Shown one piece after another: positions 6,722 to 7,288 of a stretch of DNA of 7,288 bases. Location of the stretch: the NCBI GenBank assembly GCA_018222665.1, contig JAAEZW010000084.1:1-7288 (forward strand), given 5' to 3'. Below the pieces are notes generated by a model, which saw only the letters and a program-made list of their open reading frames with translations, searched no databases and had not been told where the DNA came from. This stretch comes from Paracoccaceae bacterium (GTDB lineage Bacteria > Pseudomonadota > Alphaproteobacteria > Rhodobacterales > Rhodobacteraceae). Position numbers and translations under genes: made by a program. Numbering within the stretch: the first letter of the stretch is position 1; every line of letters starts with the position of its first letter.

Positions 6722-6767
6722 GACCACTAGGATACGGTGTTTCCCTACGCGGGAAAACAAGGTGGTC
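6722..6767 (+). repeat. Nested two-stem inverted repeat downstream of glk
   Basis: Outer arms GACCAC (6722-6727) and GTGGTC (6762-6767) enclose inner arms TTTCCC (6740-6745) and GGGAAA (6751-6756) around the loop TACGC. The inner stem gains two pairs (TG/CA) if A6757 bulges. There is no T-run on either side, so it is not an ordinary terminator. It begins 20 bases after the glk stop and could protect the operon mRNA from 3' decay. Confidence 0.5.
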
Positions 6768-6787
6768 GAGTAGAGCAGGAAGACCCA

Positions 6788-6816
6788 AGCGGTAAAAAAT
6801 CTTAAGTAAAACCGCT
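6788..6816 (+). repeat. Inverted repeat AGCGGT/ACCGCT
   Basis: Six-base-pair arms at 6788-6793 and 6811-6816 enclose a 17-base AT-rich loop that contains the palindrome CTTAAG. It is modest alone and of interest only as part of the dyad cluster. Confidence 0.35.
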
Positions 6817-6835
6817 GCAACCAAGCACGCAAAGA

Positions 6836-6867
6836 ACTGTGTTCTTACACTAGGTTGTAGACACAGT
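6836..6867 (+). repeat. Inverted repeat ACTGTGT/ACACAGT
   Basis: Seven-base-pair arms at 6836-6842 and 6861-6867 around an 18-base loop. The right arm overlaps a second compact dyad, GACAC-A-GTGTC (6860-6870), so alternative pairings compete. Confidence 0.35.
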
Positions 6868-6890
6868 GTCGAACCCCGGAACCTCCGCAT

Positions 6891-6922
6891 AAAAACACGC
6901 GAAAAAGTGTGTGTTTCGTTTT
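6891..6922. terminator. Likely bidirectional intrinsic terminator between glk and the EamA gene
   Basis: AAACACGC (6893-6900) pairs with GTGTGTTT (6909-6916), eight pairs with one G-U, around an eight-base loop. On the plus strand CGTTTT follows; on the minus strand the stem runs into TTTTT (complement of 6891-6895). The convergent gene arrangement calls for termination here in both directions. The stem is AT-rich at its base and the plus-strand T-run is short, so efficiency is uncertain. Confidence 0.55.
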
Positions 6923-6994
6923 GACGATTAGTGAGATCAAAACCAATGTTAATACAACCGTAATAGTTTGAGCGACCGGCAAAATCTGTTAAAC

Positions 6995-7288
6995 TTATGG
7001 ATCTCGATTTATCTGGTTTTTACTCATATTCATCCCAGTGGAGGCAGGCATAGGTATGTTTGAAGCAACCTGAATGTTTAGTTTGCGCTCTCTATAAACT
7101 GCATAAATTCCACCTAACAAAATCAGAAACATACCCAACCATGAAAGAGCATCTGGCCACTCATTCCAAATAAATATCCCCCATAGAACACTGACTGGTA
7201 TTGCCACGTATTCAAACGGGGCCACTAGTGATGCCTCAGCATTTCTATAAGCGTAAGATGATGCGAAAGAGAGAAACAGAACTGCACA
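6995..7288 (-). CDS. EamA/DMT-family transporter, C-terminal part (cut by window edge)
   Basis: The minus-strand frame is open from the right edge for 97 codons to a TAA at 6995-6997. A GTG at 7225 lies inside the frame and is not a start, since coding sequence continues upstream to the edge. Seen: the end of one hydrophobic segment (residues 1-14 of the fragment), the loop YAYRNAEASLVAPFEY and two more segments at about 22-41 and 48-64 (LSWLGMFLILLGGIYAVY), then a short basic stretch YRERK and a polar tail. The pattern of A-x-ASLVAPFEY followed by helix, W-PD and a last helix is typical of the second EamA repeat in ten-helix drug/metabolite exporters. The substrate cannot be inferred. It converges on glk and is probably unrelated to the sugar operon. 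Confidence 0.85.
   Translation of the reverse strand, partial: CAVLFLSFASSYAYRNAEASLVAPFEYVAIPVSVLWGIFIWNEWPDALSWLGMFLILLGGIYAVYRERKLNIQVASNIPMPASTGMNMSKNQINRDP

Larger units (their letters stand above)
6703..6994. other. Dyad-rich convergent intergenic region without a supported gene
   Basis: These 292 bases lie between the ends of glk and the converging transporter gene. They contain at least four separate inverted repeats in about 200 bases, listed individually. A 63-codon minus-strand frame (6699-6890) exists but has no ribosome-binding site or convincing family. No tRNA, tmRNA, SRP RNA, 6S or RNase P RNA signature was found by eye. The right part (about 6923-6994) shows nothing notable. 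It may be a structured 3' UTR or hold a small RNA. Confidence 0.5.

Noticed and set aside
6699..6890. 63-codon minus-strand frame with a PSGHA stretch resembling the PAP2 phosphatase motif
   Set aside because: The motif sits eight residues before the stop, so the rest of a PAP2 active site is missing. No ribosome-binding site is seen and the frame spans the dyads; most likely chance.
6761..6890. tRNA-like or tmRNA-like fragments (GGTGGTCGAG, and GGTTCGAC on the minus strand)
   Set aside because: No matching acceptor stem, anticodon arm or T-stem can be drawn, and no tmRNA tag frame of the ANDN type is present on either strand.
6995..7225. Separate small 76-residue protein starting at GTG 7225
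   Set aside because: The frame is open upstream to the window edge and the residues there complete an EamA-type repeat, so the GTG is an internal valine codon.

Overview
This window holds a proteobacterial sugar-uptake locus with its own two-component regulator. It most resembles the glucose/mannose system GtsABCD of Pseudomonas. The host looks like an alphaproteobacterium, possibly of the marine Rhodobacterales type, judging from the Glk variant motifs (GTGF, SGRG) and the style of the EamA transporter. No rRNA or other phylogenetic marker is present, and a marine gammaproteobacterium is not excluded. Base composition looks moderate, somewhat below 50% GC by eye, and even across the genes. 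I see no insertion sequence, CRISPR array, phage gene, tRNA or rRNA.

Layout. Positions 1-630 (minus) hold the N-terminal 210 residues of a membrane sensor histidine kinase, cut by the left edge. It overlaps by one base (TAATG) an OmpR-family response regulator (630-1364, minus). A divergent intergenic region (1365-1613) carries a 10-bp-phased series of GTAACA-type direct repeats, a possible promoter and a leader hairpin. Five plus-strand genes follow, tightly packed after the first: periplasmic binding protein gtsA, permeases gtsB and gtsC, ATPase gtsD and glucokinase glk. A strong hairpin without a U-tract separates gtsA from gtsB. The rest of the operon has an 8-base overlap (gtsB/gtsC) or gaps of 5 and 3 bases. 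Convergent to glk, at 6995-7288 (minus), is the C-terminal end of an EamA/DMT-type transporter cut by the right edge. The 292 bases between them are rich in dyads and end in a likely bidirectional terminator.

How the parts work together (inference). The kinase senses a signal in the periplasm and phosphorylates the regulator. The regulator probably binds the phased repeats and controls the divergent operon. GtsA captures an aldohexose, GtsB/GtsC with a GtsD dimer import it as free sugar, and Glk phosphorylates it to hexose 6-phosphate for Entner-Doudoroff or glycolytic use. In Pseudomonas the same functions are present (gtsABCD, glk, gltR/gtrS) but arranged differently. The main points for follow-up are the phased repeats, the unrecognised sensor domain, the gtsA-gtsB hairpin and the structured 3' intergenic region. 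I found no clearly new biological system.
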